From Hydractinia symbiolongicarpus (taxonomy: Eukaryota; Cnidaria; Hydrozoa; Anthoathecata; Hydractiniidae), in contig NC_079881.1 of NCBI RefSeq assembly GCF_029227915.1, forward strand, positions 5,084,001 through 5,148,000: a stretch of DNA of 64,000 nt, in the 5' to 3' direction. Positions 43,476 to 57,180 of the stretch are shown piece by piece. Under the pieces are notes generated by a model. That model searched no databases. It had not been told where the DNA came from and saw only the letters and a program-made list of their open reading frames with translations. The stretch's first letter is position 1. Every line of letters begins with the position of its first letter. Made by a program: the position numbers and the translations under genes.

Positions 43476-45879
43476 GACATCTACTACAATGACAACAACA
43501 ACAACAACAACAAAGTCGGGAAACAAGCCTAATCCTACGACAAATGCGCCTACCACAACGAATCCTACTTCACAAACAAACAATACTATTATTGAGCAAC
43601 AAAAGGAAGATTCCAACATATTTACATTACCTCTCATTATTGGAATTGCTGCAGCAACATTTCTTCTCTTTCTTATTATTGCAGTACTAATTTGGAAAAG
43701 GTAAAAGATACAGATTTTTCTAAGAACATTGAATATTTAAGAAGCCTTGAGTTGCCTTTAAGATTGTTAAAAGCATATTATATGTAGGGTATCAGTATGA
43801 CTTTTTATTGCCGCACTACGAGTTACCAAGTTCTGTTGTTATCAGTTGTCAAAACAGTTTGTTATTGATACTTTTGGATAGAAAGTTGATTAAAATCCTA
43901 AAGTTTTCCTTTCTCATTCTAAATACTTAAGCCATGACAGATTCTGCGTTTTTATTCTTTGTTTTAATAAAAAAAAATGTTTATCTAAATGAACTGCAAC
44001 AGAAAAACCTGTAAAGAAATTCTATTGCTAAACACCTCTTTTAACCTATAAAGTAGTTGCTTAGTCTCAATTTAACTAAATCCCTTGCAGTAAAAATTTC
44101 CATTCTTCAGTTTACCAGTTTATTCAATTATTCGTTTTATTGTTTCTCGTTTTTAGATGCCACAGAAAACGCAGCAATGTAAGTTTATTGATACTGTTTA
44201 AACTTGGTATTTGTATGAGTTCATTTTCAGTTGTTGATGCGTGGTGTGTTACCCTAGCTAACATTTCGCAAAGGTCATCTACAAAAGAGACAGTTCTTGT
44301 ACCTTTTCACTAACCTTGACAAGTTCGTAATACGTAAATCTCAAATAAAAATGGTCTATATAATTACTTGTGGCGAAAATTCGAAATTAACTGTTCTGTT
44401 TCCATGTATTTTATCCATGAGTGTAGGTTTTTTTTGGAAAAAAATTGCACAGTTATTATTTGAGTTAATGAGGGTTAGGAAGGAGTTGAGAAATATATTG
44501 TAGTTCATGATAATCAGGTTATGTCAATATTTGATATGCCATTGCGAGAACAAATCATATCAGATAAAAACATGACCATACAAGTCTACATTGGACGAAA
44601 GAGTGTCACAATTGTTTTGGTGCGTTTTGTAATGCGTACCTTATATAATACCACGTTTACACTGAGCACACTTCTGCTTTTTCGTCCAAAAATTTTGTTT
44701 TTGTAGAAAAACGCTAAAATCAAAGATCAAATATTAGATGACTTGCGTTTTCGTGTTTTCGTGCGTTTACATTAGTCACAAAAAATCATTAATAATTTTC
44801 GCTTATAAACTCTGGTCGTCCCAATATGTTCAAAATTCGCAATGGTTAATATTTTTTATCATATTATTCCAGTCGGCTGTTCCAGTCCGTAGCAATGCAT
44901 CAATAAATCAGAATGGAGAAAATATTTATCAATATGCTCGTCCACAAGATTTAAAAGTATTTTCAAGTAAGAGTTATTTCACTTAATAAGCTTGTTAAAT
45001 TATGAAGAACTTTATTCAACTAGATAGTCACCAATCTTGTTTAAATATTATCACTGGAATTTTTTTCAATTATAATTGGTTACAGTTTAGTTAACTTTTC
45101 ATACTTCCAGAGAGTAATCTTTGTGTAATTAGATTCGGTATTATTACTCAATAATCTATATGTTTTGTGACTGAATGAAATGTATTTCTTTGAGTGATAT
45201 ACAAACTCTTCACGTTATAAACTCACAACAAACTTTTTTTATGTTTATTGTGTTTCTTTCTCTCTTTTAAGGCAACAACAATGACAAGAAAAAGAAAGAA
45301 ATTAAAGAAAATCAGGTCAGTTTTTTATGGTAACATTTTTAAAGTTTCCATTGACAGTTTTGTTTGTTTGTTCGTATTATATTATTTTCTCTTTGAAGAG
45401 TGACTCAAATTCTTTTCAGGCTTGTTTAAAAACCAAGGGAGGAATAGGTGGGCAGCAGTGGATTACACACATGCATTAGGTTTCTTGATAGCACCACTGA
45501 CATTTTTAAAAACTTGAAATTTGAAACAGTTTATAAGCTAACGCTTTCATTTAAATAGGCTGTTACATCTGAGCAAAGAGGTTATACCAGTCTAAGCATC
45601 ACACATAATCCTGCAGAAAGTTATGGAACGCTGAACAAGAGACCGAACATAGTTGATAGCACTATCTACGATCAACCATTACCTGGTCAAGAACCTTTAT
45701 ATCACGAAACACAACCAGAGTATTTTGAAACACAACCGGAGTATTTCGAAACCGAGCCCGAATATGACGAGGCATTACCGGGAGATCCGCGTTTTATACC
45801 AAGTGACAATAAAAATGAACCGTTATACTTTCAAACTCAGCCTGATGAATACGCAGTTATTAACAAACCAAAAAAGTAA
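40803..45879 (+). CDS. single-pass receptor with mucin-like stalk and ITAM-like tail
   Basis: Eight exons: 40803-41037, 41863-42053, 43033-43141, 43286-43700, 44157-44178, 44873-44966, 45272-45315 and 45559-45879. All junctions are GT-AG and in phase, giving 476 aa. In order: signal peptide (about 1-18); a Cys-rich segment (ICNRF…CRCKTNYATFYS…GC); an ectodomain of about 100 residues with a few Cys, not recognised; a Thr-rich stalk coded by an ACA/ACN microsatellite (about 195-265), likely O-glycosylated; a transmembrane helix at 293-315; and a 160-residue tail. The tail has 11 tyrosines. YTSL (379) and YGTL (392) form an ITAM-like pair (9 residues between the motifs), followed by repeated PEYFET blocks (425, 432) and a terminal EYAVI (468). 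It likely signals through SH2 proteins after phosphorylation. The general plan recalls cnidarian immune or allorecognition receptors, but homology is not shown. Confidence 0.72.
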
Positions 45880-46023
45880 TCGGATATACACTCAGGTGTC
45901 ACAAATGCTGGTGCAAGCGAGATACAATTTATCATTATATGTGGAAATGTATAGAACTATTAAAATTTAGTTAAAAAGAATTTTTGCATAATCCGACCTA
46001 CAATATTCCAAAAGGCTTTGAAA

Positions 46024-46029
46024 AATAAA
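46024..46029 (+). terminator. polyadenylation signal of the receptor gene
   Basis: AATAAA lies 145 bp after the stop codon at 45877-45879. Confidence 0.45.
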
Positions 46030-48340
46030 GCAGTAAAATATAACTAATTATTGCAGATCTTACATATTATTTTTATAAATATCGACGAACAACATTTTAC
46101 ATTTATCATAATTACATACTATATTATATTATTTTTATTAACCATTTAGTTTTGCGACGGATTTGGAATGGCAATGTTCTTAACCCAATTCAAAATGGAC
46201 TTAAAAGTCCCCCCCCCCCCCCCTCCCAGTTGTAATAACTTTTAGAGCGTATCGTTTTAAGGTTAAAATTTTCATCTTTATTTATATAACTTCAGAATAG
46301 TAAAAACAAAATGGTATGACGTCACATGCTGACTTGACGTCGTTTCCTAACTAATAAACAGGCAGCAAAATTGAGCAATTATTTTATTTCTTCTAATATC
46401 CTTTTATAGTTCCGAAGTCATATTTTAATTATTTCTGTTTCCACCAAGTAAAAACGTTTGCAATACCGAACATTCCGCCGTTTCAGTATTCTTCAGGTTT
46501 AGAAATATATGATGACGTCATCTTGGACTCAATGGCGTCATCTAAATACAACTCTCTTTACCGGATCTTCTTAGAAATACAACGTATCGTAACGTAACGT
46601 GTTATTTATTTTAGCGACCATTTTACAACAATCTGTTCAGCCTAAAGAAAGATTATTCTAGAACTCAGTGATGCAAATTATAAATATATTTCTAATGAAA
46701 AAATCAAACGTTCCCGGATGTTTTTCCTATATTTTCGTCTGGACAGACGTTCACCAATAGCCTCTCCACAAAGTCCGACCTGTAATAGTACCATTTCATT
46801 ATTAAGTCAAAATGATAGACGAAAATGACGTGAGATAACACACCATATACACATGTATCTTCTTATAAGCGACAAGTTGATAAACCGCTGTACTGATATC
46901 TGCAACTTTAATATTAGCGCTATAAGATAAGCTACAATTTAAGTGCAGGTTTAAAAAAATACATCATATCAATCAAAGGTAGGGTGGGCTTGAAAGTTTT
47001 GTTTTTATAGCAATAATCCTTTTATACGCAATTATGGAACACTTCTTTTCTTTTTCCTCCTTTCTATAACACTTCCTTTTGATAATGTACGATTTTCATC
47101 AAAACAACTCCAATACGCGATCAAAATCGGGTTGCTGATACAGTGGAGTCCCGCTAAGGCAAACACCGAGTCTAAAGCGAACAGCTCTATAAGACCGACA
47201 GTGGTACTAGAAACAGATACATATTAGGCTAAATTATTAAAACGGGCGAATTTATCAGTCGGAACAGCCCTGCTACTTTATAGGCCCTGGGTATAAGCCG
47301 CAGATGCGTAAAAATGTAAATATACATTTCAGAAATATGTTCATTTAACGCGAAGACAGGATTTTATTTCACTTAATTAAATCAACCTTTTAAAAAGATA
47401 GAACTCCAGGGGCCATAGGTAAAGGTATCCAACGAGTCAGCTTTGGTTTATATTTGTCTGTGTGAGTAAAAATCATTACTGTTATCAACAGACACTTTAG
47501 TTTTTTTTTATCTGCGTTTGAAATAACCTGGTTCCTTTTTTGGTTCCAATGTAAAAAAAGGCAAGGCATCCTGGGAACGAGATTCCCTATGGACGTCAAT
47601 CCAATAAAGTTTAAAAGTATCATGGCTGCCTAGTCTCTCGTGACAAATAGATGTTCGCTGCTTAATTTTTTTCGACCTTCGACTTCTTATCCCCCAGCCC
47701 ATTTCATGCTCAATGCTCAACTTTAATCTAAAAATTAGTGTCACACAAGATTTTTAGCAAATATATACTCTATCGAATAAAAAACGCCTCCGTATATATC
47801 TATTTTTGATATAAAGATGTCGTATCTAACCAACTTGGATTTTGCGGCTTACCATGTTATGTCGTTCCCCAGTTGCCATGTGGTCATTTGTGGCGAAGAT
47901 TTTTCTTAAAATATATATATAAAGGGTAAAAGAATACTTTACTTCAAAAGAAAATCTTCAGTTCTTTATTTCTTAATATGTTTCCCTAGGTGAAGGGTAA
48001 TCAAGCGATTAATTAACACGACAATGTTTGTTTAAAAACCAATTTTGAAATAGTTTATTCACGGTACAGTAGGCTCTGAAGAAAATTTAGACCAAATTTT
48101 TGATAATGAAACTCAGAAAATCCCTTTGTGTTTGGCGTTCTACGTTATTACATTTTGTAACAACGAAAAAAAGCTAAGCCTTATCATCTAAGGCAACTTT
48201 TCATTTTTACAATTCAAAGATAGCTATACGCTAGGTCCTCATTCAGCATGAAAACAGTGTGTTCCTCACTTTCTGTTTCATGCAAAAAATGAGAAATTTC
48301 AAACAGCTCTACACCACACATTCAGTATTGCTGCACCACC
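46030..48340. other. intergenic DNA with repeat fragments
   Basis: It contains a 16-base C run near 46210, paired GACGTCA-like sites (46317-46342, 46512-46540) reminiscent of the interior of the MITE at 17139, and a TACAGTGGAGTCCCGCTAAG string at about 47139 that resembles a pogo/Tigger-type transposon end. No gene is supported. Confidence 0.4.
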
Positions 48341-48347
48341 AACCAAA

Positions 48348-51300
48348 ATGGTGAACAAAAGGGTTTTACATACATTGGTAAGTTAATATCTTCTTAATAT
48401 CCATTGTTACTCCAAAGTTAGATAACCAAATGCTTATCTAACTTTGGAGTTCTTACAGTAGCTTCTGATGAACCTAATCTTGCAGCACCTTTCTTGTTTT
48501 AGGCATAAAAAAAGCTCGTTCTATAGTTTCATTATTGCATGCTTATTTTATTGTGACTTGTGATATTTCTTTTTACAGCGTCAATTTTTCACGCGTGATG
48601 GGAATGTCACAAGCTTTATGTGCCTAAAATAAAAACATCCTCCCACAGAAATAAACAACATCAGACGTAGTATAAAAGAGATTTAATGACAACTCAAATG
48701 GAGTGTAACTAACTAGCTAGCTTCCTAGTTGTACGTTATAACACAACCTTTATATTTCACTTAGATTTGCTTCAGCTGTTTGATTTTGAAAGCAAACAGT
48801 CAACTTCCTCTTTGGGATAATTTGGTTGACTCTGATGTTGTACAAGTTGTCAAAGATGAACTCACTTCAAGAACTGTCGTTGGTAAGTTGAAATATTTGT
48901 TTATTTATTTCCTCTGTACTTTTGGGAATCTTATTTTGGGTAGAGGTTTTGGTTTGTGTTATAAGCTTATACCTTCTTTATTCTGTAATAAAAATCATGC
49001 GGCTTTTTTCTTTACTATAACTTTAAGCAAACACCACAATCCAAAATTTATGAAAATAATATTTAAAAACATAACCTTCTGTTTGTTTCAGAGAAACCGT
49101 TCGAGCCAACATGGGAATCTCTTGATAAACGAACGCTACCGAGCTGGTATGAAGATGCAAAATTTGGAATTTTTATGCATTGGGGTGTTTATTCAGTGCC
49201 AGCTTTTAAATCAGAATGGTTCTGGTGGCACTGGAAGGGTAAGAAATGATACAAGAATCGGGAAAATTGAAAAAATGCCACATATCTTTATAAGCTGCAC
49301 CTCACATCTTTAAAATTTCACGTATTTTTTATTTCTTATTTCTTATTTTGTTTTTGTTTTTGTTGTTAGCTATATTTATTAATACGTATTTACAAAGTGT
49401 TCTGATATTTCTTTTAAAGAAGAATTAACGTCAAACAAAGCTATGGTAACGTAAAGATTTAACCGAAAATAAAATGATATGATCAAAGCATTTCTATATT
49501 TCTTAAATCTCTGACGTCCCCTCTAAAAACTTTCCAAAATAAACCGTTTTAAAAGTTCTGATGCAACCTGCAGACAAACTAATGAAAACGTTTTCAAATG
49601 AACCAGTTTTAATTTCCGATAAAACTTGTAAAACTTGGGATATCAGTTTTATTTATATTTTTTTGTCTTTTATGTTTTTTAAATTCTGTGTTTAGCACAT
49701 TTCTATACGCCCAACTCATATCACCCATCGTTTTTATAACGAAGGACTGAGTAAGAATATAAACTGCTCCAAACAAATCAGTTGACATCACGCTCTAAAT
49801 GGGAATTTTTAATTTTCCAGACTCGCTGTGCGATCCCTTGTGAAAAAAAAGTTCCTGAATTAGCTCTCCGAAGCTTCCCGCGCTTAGAAACAAATAGTTA
49901 TTGCTCGTCTTTCTTCTAAAACATTGGACGTCACTTTTTATACCTACTTTTAAGTATCTAAAGCGGTCCAACTATGGTGTGGTTTATGTCTGATTTTTGA
50001 CCGGATGTTTCTGTGACCCACCTAAGTGTACAATAAAAAAATTACCAGTACTATAAAAATTTGCATTTCACAAAGCGAGTACAATCATGACAACAAATTG
50101 AGGAAATAATCAGGTTGAATGACAAACAATACTTTGAACTTACCTAAATCTTCATTCCAGGCCCGTAGTAACCGGTTGTGAGACAGTAATTTACCACGCA
50201 ACCAATAATTTATTTTTTATCTGCCTTAACAATCACAATTTCCTTATAACTTGACAAAAAATAACAAAATGAAGCTAATATTTGGAAAGTTACTTTATCG
50301 TCAACAATACTTTCATGATATTTAAAAAACAGCATGCTCATTTTAACGCAAAACCCCCTTCAATTCCTAATTTTAAGCTTATGTATATGTCGCTAAAGTC
50401 ACAACTCGTTCAAAACGTACTTGAAATACTAATATGACTTTTTCTTCTCAGGAGATCGCAAGAGTGAGTACAGTCAATACATGAAAGAAAACTTCCCTAC
50501 ATACTCATATCAAGATCTGGCGCCTAAGCTTACTGGAAAACACTTTAACCCTGATGACATCGCATCATTAGTTGAGGATTCTGGCGCCAAGTAAGTTTCC
50601 TTAAACTAAATTATAGGATAAAGCTTGAAGCTCAATACATACAACTAGTCGGTGGCCCGTTGATAAATCCACAGGTTCGCCTGTCTTCTTATAACGCATT
50701 TCATATGTCTCGCTGTTGCAGTTACTATTTTGCGCAGAAACAATTAGATGACGGTTTTAATTATAGAAACTAGTCGTTGGTCCATAAATAAATCCACGGA
50801 ATCACCCGTCGTTTATTTACTGCATTTCGTGTGTCTCGCTACTTGCGATACCATTTTGCGCAGAAAGAGACAGAATATGGCTGTTATGATAGTCAGAATA
50901 TCTCTTGATCAATACTACACTTTATCAATTGAGTAAAACAGAGAGAGAAAGGAAAGGAGCAACAAGTTTTATTTTTGGGTTAAAACAAAAATATCATTGA
51001 TGTTTACATGGTTTCGTGCAAAATGAAACTTAAGTTTTCGCATTGACGTATGTGAAGACGACCAACCTGAGATAATTCCATTGCGCATGTATACGAAACT
51101 GCTGCGCATGCGCACAAAGTTGTTGTGCATTTATGTTTGCAAGACCCTAGAATGTAAAAAAGACGTAATTTTATAGCGGTTTAAAACCTCATCGGGTAAA
51201 TCTCATTTTGGGTACACGTAAAGGCTACGTAAGGCAGACGATTGTCTTAAGAGTAAGGGGACATTGTTCTAACGTTGTGACGAAAAAATTTCGTTTAGAT

Positions 51301-54065
51301 AAACACAGTCGTTAAGCAAAATTCTTAAATATATCTCACTCACAATTGCAGGCATCTATAAGGAACAGTTTAGCCTTTTCCCGCGTTTCAGGTATTTTGT
51401 TTTTACAAGTAAGCACCATGAAGGGTTTACACATTGGAAGTCAGAAGAATCGTGGAATTGGAACTCTGTTGATATTGGTCCCAAACGTGATATAATCGGT
51501 AGGTTGCTGGTAAAAAATAGATAAATTTGTCCTGTTCCTTTGAGCAGCCCGTATTAGCACTGTTATGAATTGATAAAAAAGTTCAAAAGGAAAATACGAC
51601 ATATCCTTTGAGATTTTTTTTTCCTATTTTTTATTTACGTGACTTTTCAGCCTTAACTAAATCACAAATAATTCAGATTAAGAAAAACACAAGTTTTAAT
51701 ATTTTTTCAACACCTGTTGTTAAAAGAAAATTCTTTTTTTCAGTTAGATGAAAGACTCTTTTTTTCAGTTTAACTATCATTACCTTAGACCTTCAAATAA
51801 AAAGCTTGGTTTACCATTACTCATCATTAACCTTAAGGATGTCATCTGCAAATTTTCTGACCTGTGTAGCTCAATTTTTTTCTTGAAGTGAGCTAAATTG
51901 CTCAGAGGGAATCATTCGAACATTCTCGAAATGATATTATGCCAAATCATTTTACACCATCATTTTTACATTTTTTTGGTGTGTTTCAGATGAATTAAAA
52001 GGTGCATTTGCGCAAACTAACGTGACTTTTGGGTTGTACTTTTCGTTGTATGAATGGTTTAATCCTTGGTATAAGAAAGACAAGAAAAACGAGTTTACAA
52101 CTCAAGAATTTGTAGAGGTATGTTAAGAATACAATTATAATAGCCGCATTGATCTTGCATATCACCACATCTAGCACCTATTGAAGTTCTTTGAAACATT
52201 AAACTATTTCTCTTCCCAGCGATACAGGAGCTAATATTATTTATTCTATTAACCTTATTTATACTTAAACAGATTTGCACCAAGTTTTATAAAAAATATT
52301 AACAAGAATTTAAACTTATCTCTGTCGTCATTGTTGTGACCAATTTTCTCATAGCATCGTTGCATCTAGGTTTTTCATTTTGAGATTATATCAGTTTAAT
52401 TGGGAAAGTCACATGTATCTTGTTTTATATATTTTTTTTAAAGTTTTAATTTATCTTTAGGTTCTTTCTTTTCTGCAAACTAGATTCTCAATTTACGCTT
52501 TTTGCTTAGAAAAAAATTCGACATCAATTGCGTGATATTGTGGAGAAGTATAAACCTTTATATATATGGTCGGATGGTGATTGGGAAGCGCAGTCGGAAT
52601 ATTGGAATAGTACCAACTTTTTAGCATGGCTGTACAACGAGAGGTAAATCATAATCAATTGCGTACGCAAGTCTATTAGATAAGATTTAAAATCTAATTC
52701 CATGAGTATTAGCATTTAAGTTGATCTGTTTACCCTTCTATTAAAACCTAAAATGCATTTTTGCACTACAAGCATTGCGAGTTACATCTCTATGTTAGAA
52801 AAATAATAATAATAAAACCGATTGTAGATCATGGTTTTCGTCACCATGTTGTAAACACGACGCATTTGAATCGCTTATTACTTCCTATTTATGACACGTC
52901 TCAGTTTGCAAAAAGCTTATAAGCTGTTTTATTAGCGCGTGCGCACTCGAGCAAATCTCTAATTTTGCTATAGTGCGAAGGTGGTAATGAGAAAACTCGT
53001 AAGCTGTTTGCGCTGTAGCAAAAAACAGTCGAATAAAAACAACCCTATACACATGAAAAAAAAAATGTTTTAAGAAAATCAATAAATATGAGTGAAATGC
53101 TACTCCATATGTTGTCGCTCTTATCCAGCAGAATTGGAATCCTGGTCGTTATTAGCCATTTTTCACAATGACTAAACAAAATAACCTTATTTTTCTGTTG
53201 TGTTTGTTAGTAAGTATTTATATTTATGTTTTTTATATTTATGTTTTTTATATTTATACATTTATATTTATATTTAGTCCTGTCAAAGATGACATAGTGG
53301 TGAATGATAGATGGGGAAAAGATGCCAATTGTGTTCATGGAGACGTTAAAACATGCAAGGACAGATATAACCCAGGTATCATGTTTAACCTTTCCCGCTT
53401 TGTTTTATGTAACATGAAACGAGGGGTAGTTGTTCATTTTTAAGCATTTTGATACCAATGTTGATGACAATATATATATAACACATACCTTATTGACTAT
53501 AGATTAAATGTTTAAATATTTAAACTATTAATTTTATACCAATTTTATTATAAAAGTGATACCTCATATGTAAAAGAAATAATCGGGCAAAAAATAATTA
53601 GCACCTTTAATTGGGAAAAATTTAATAGGATAATAATAATTATAGGATAATAGGGTAACTGTCCAAATTATTAATTTTTGCCAAATTTCACATAATTGGC
53701 TAAAACATCAAATAACAGTGGCGTTTAATTTAGAGAAAAAAAAATTGTTTATTGTCTTCTTAAGGTATTTCTGTTCATTTTTAGGCAAGAAGTTACCATT
53801 TAAATGGGAAAATGCAATGACAATCGACAGAGAAAGTTGGGGATATCGTAGCGAAGCTACCTTAAGTGCATACATATCATCTGCTAAATTAATTGAAACT
53901 CTTATAGAGACGGTCAGGTAGGGTGTGTCTATTTCCTTTAAATAAATCTACCCTCCTATGACTGTTGTTTTAATGTGCAAAGATAAATTAATGTAACCAA
54001 GTTTAGTTCAGTGACAACATTTGTAGTGAACAAAAATAATTTAACGACAACTTATTTTTACCCAT

Positions 54066-54097
<32 letters not shown>

Positions 54098-55630
54098 GAT
54101 AGCTTTTTTGTTAATTTTGCTTATTCTTTTTTATAATGCGTTAAGTACTAGAACGCCTTAATAAAAATGATATACAAACTTTAAATATTTTCAATTTACC
54201 AATAAATTCATTATGTAAAAGGGACATCTAATAAATTTCTTTGTACTTGCTTTCCATTCTATAAACAAGTATTTTCAACAACAAAAATTTAGCTGGTAAA
54301 AAGTACTAATTAAATTTTTAAGCAAGTGACTAATATTTTCACCGACCGAAATTTTGTCACCGTTAAATTATTATTTAGTCGTATACAAACCTTTATGCCT
54401 GGTCTTAATCTCATGCAAACGTCAAACTACCTGTAACAATTTTGTTCGCATCGTGCTTTTGAAATCCTTAACAGGCGTTAGTTGTAGTAAAATGGTATTT
54501 TAATGTTACAACGATTCATCCATTTAAGCAATACTTATTAATATCATGAATTTTAGGATTGAAATAAGGATTTGACATCATTACTTTCACGAAATTTAAT
54601 TTACGACATACGACAATATTTGATATGTTGATTCTTACACATAATTATAGAAATATTTTTTTGATTTAAGACTCTTTTTCGCCTATCTAGAGCAACAAGT
54701 GGATAGGAAAGGGTGGAAACTAGGGGTAGGTTTGTTGGAATTATTATTTTATGTTTTTTTCCATGATATTTTGTTTCAGTTGCGGGGGCAATCTGTTAAT
54801 GAATATTGGACCTACTGCTGATGGTAGAATAATTCCTATCTATGAAGAAAGGTTGAGGGATATGGGTAAATGGTTGAAAATAAATGGTGAAGCTATATAT
54901 GGTACAAGACCATGGAGGATACAAAAGGATCCAACCGGTTGGAAAGTATGGTAAGGATTGAGATTTTGAACTGTTTATATAAGTTGTTAATCTTGAAGCA
55001 ATATGAAAGTCTTGCAATGCAAGTAAATTCCATGATCACATGTCAAAACTATTTTTATTATTGAAATGTGTTGTGAGTTGATCACATAGTGTTAGTGACT
55101 GATCAATTTTTTTGCTGGTTAGTTAGATTATAAAAAAATTAAAATGATACTTTAGCAGTTATGAAAATCGGTATGATATCATCTTATGACGTTGGGTCTT
55201 CTCCATTATGCGATTTCATCATAAGCATCTATGAGCATCGCCGCCCCAACACCCCATTTAGCATCTAAAGCGCGCTCTGTTTCTTATTTTTTTATTTATT
55301 TATTAGTATATTGAATATAGTGAGCAAAACTTAAAAAATATGGTAAGCAAAACTGTATCTTTCCTTTGTTTCAAACATTCCATTTTTTTTAGGTACACTA
55401 CTAAATTCAATCGAGTTTATGCACACATGTGCCGGTGGCCGAAAAACCGATATTTAAGAATACGTTCACCAATAGCAACAACAATAACAAAGGTGAAGTT
55501 GCTAGGGTATGATGGTGACGTCAAATGGGAGAAACAAAATCCTGGACTAAAAATTGACCTGCATCAAATTCCAGCAGGAGAATTGCCTAGTAATAAAGCT
55601 TGGGTGTTTGTGTTAGAAAATGTAAAATAG
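48348..55630 (+). CDS. FUCA: alpha-L-fucosidase, glycoside hydrolase family 29
   Basis: Eleven exons: 48348-48377, 48765-48882, 49092-49238, 50452-50590, 51392-51498, 51990-52117, 52510-52643, 53278-53375, 53785-53917, 54780-54950 and 55393-55630. All are in phase, giving 480 aa. Exons 1-2 encode a signal peptide ([10 protein letters not shown] + [12 protein letters not shown]). The GH29 barrel follows, with [26 protein letters not shown], and [11 protein letters not shown] containing the catalytic nucleophile Asp245, then [19 protein letters not shown] and [13 protein letters not shown]-terminal beta domain is in exons 10-11. The length matches animal FUCA1/FUCA2. The enzyme removes alpha-linked L-fucose from glycoproteins, normally in lysosomes or secreted. 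Acid/base assignment is not attempted. Introns hold repeats at 50643-50885 and a GTT microsatellite. Confidence 0.95.
48409..48450. repeat. perfect inverted repeat in fucosidase intron 1
   Basis: The arms ACTCCAAAGTTAGATAA and TTATCTAACTTTGGAGT (17 bp, perfect) surround an 8-nt loop, 32 bp after the exon 1 donor. Confidence 0.85.
50643..50885 (+). repeat. two hairpin-repeat copies in fucosidase intron 4
   Basis: Copies start at about 50645 (ACTAGTCGGTGGCCCGTTGA) and 50768 (ACTAGTCGTTGGTCC). Each continues with AATCCAC, CGCCTGTC- or CACCCGTC-type, CATTTCGTGTGTCTCGCT-type and ATTTTGCGCAGAAA. This is the same order as the family copy at 61610. Confidence 0.65.
54067..54099 (+). repeat. GTT microsatellite
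   Basis: About eleven uninterrupted GTT units lie in fucosidase intron 9. Confidence 0.9.
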
Positions 55631-55639
55631 GTTAGCTTT

Positions 55640-56600
55640 ATATTTATTAACCAATTTTATACAATTCTAAGCAATTTTCACCTTCACTGCAATCCTCCAT
55701 AGAATATATTGAGACTCTACCGACTGTGCCGAATTAGCAAGAAAAATATCGAAAAAGTTAAATTATCTCAATATTTTTGTGTGGGATTGTAGCTTCAATT
55801 AATTATAGTTTTTTCTTATTTTATTTAGGATCCTTAGTTTTGAATTTAAAACCTTTTTTATAAAAAAAAAAAAGTTAAAGGCAGTTTCTTGCAGAACAAC
55901 TGAACAAATATGTTTAGCATAATTACTCATAATTAATTATTTTAATTATTTATAACTATAACAACATTATATTGTAATTCATAAAAGTTAATACCCATAG
56001 TATGATTTTTACAATAATTACGTTTCTTCAATTGTTTTTTTAGTCTGCACCAAACCCACTTAGAGCTTCATAAGGATAGATAAAAAAATTCTCATTTTTT
56101 AATTTGCAATACTTTACTTAAAAATAATAAAAGTAGGGATTTTAAGCTGACGAGATCTTACATAAGTACGTAATCGTTCTACCTAAAAGACGATGTAGAC
56201 ATAATTCTGAAATAGGCTCGGTTTTATATTCATTTGATTTTAATTATATTTTATTGTGGTTTATAAATTGACCCTTTTTAGCTATTTATTAGATTAACTA
56301 AAATTTGTAAATATACGTTTAAATATAATAATAAATATATTTATTCATTAAAAATAATTACAATTTAATTAAAATATAAATAAACTAAGGTTAGATAAAA
56401 TGAAAATTAATAATGAAAGGAGAGTATAGAGTAAAACTGTATTGTCAAAGGCTATGAGCCACGCGAGTGTTTGACTGAATAGGAAAGAAGTGCGCATTGG
56501 TGACTAAATAAAAAACTTTATATTCTGGCATCTACACAGGCAAGATCGAAATCATTAACCACCTCTGTGTGCAACTTGCTATTCAAGGATCTGGAACTTC
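55640..56600. other. AT-rich DNA after the fucosidase gene
   Basis: It is extremely A/T-rich with no open frame of note. The fucosidase 3' UTR should occupy the first part. Confidence 0.5.
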
Positions 56601-57180
56601 TAAGGCCAAGCAAAGCAGATTTCATTATTACATTATTCATTTTCAGCTTCATGCTTTTTATAAATCTTACTAATTGACGTTTCAATTTGCGAAGGCGTAT
56701 TTACATTGGTCAAACGTATATCGAAGTAAGCCGATTGTCCTGAACGCCAAAAACCCCTGGCTCTTACATCAATCCTTGCTTCATCGTTGTTGACTGGTGA
56801 AAGCTTTGGCTCGATTTCCACATCATTACAAACTTTTTGCAACAAATTTGCTTCGAAATCACATACGATGTTATGACGCATAGTCACAAACCACCTTTTT
56901 TACAGCACACGGCATGGGTGGCATTGAAATCATCTACGCACGCACATTTTGATGGAAGATTTTTCACTGAATGATTGTATCTCAGCGCATGCACATATTG
57001 AAACTCTTCCTTTGTAAGATCCTTTTTCCTTTAATGGTATAACGTTAAGCCAGCTCGAGGCACCTTTTTCACTATTCTGTTCCATTGCCCGTATCTCACT
57101 CCTGTTCAGTTGATTGTTCATTATCATTTCGTCTTGTTTACGAGGTTCCCTGACATCATGCACACGACAAGCTTTAACTG
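56600..57180 (-). pseudogene. fossil mobile-element ORF
   Basis: Two minus-strand segments occur: 57163-56930 with [19 protein letters not shown], and 56887-56633 with MRHNIVCDFEANLLQKVC, ARIDVRARGFW and SAYFDIRLTN. Between them lie remnants with [12 protein letters not shown] and at least one frameshift. This series (EKGASxWL, a Cys/His cluster, RHN, then D-x-R and F-D-x-R) matches an uncharacterised ORF that I know as highly repeated in cnidarian and fish genomes, usually within mobile elements. The D…D-I-R pattern could be a PD-(D/E)XK-type nuclease core, which is a guess. It is not functional here. Confidence 0.55.

Noticed and set aside
43305-43637. Val-rich minus-strand protein
   Set aside because: It is a shadow of the plus-strand Thr-coding microsatellite.
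45653-45970. Plus-strand ORF of 105 codons at the end of the receptor gene
   Set aside because: It is out of phase with the last exon, whose own frame (45559-45879) gives the tyrosine-rich tail.
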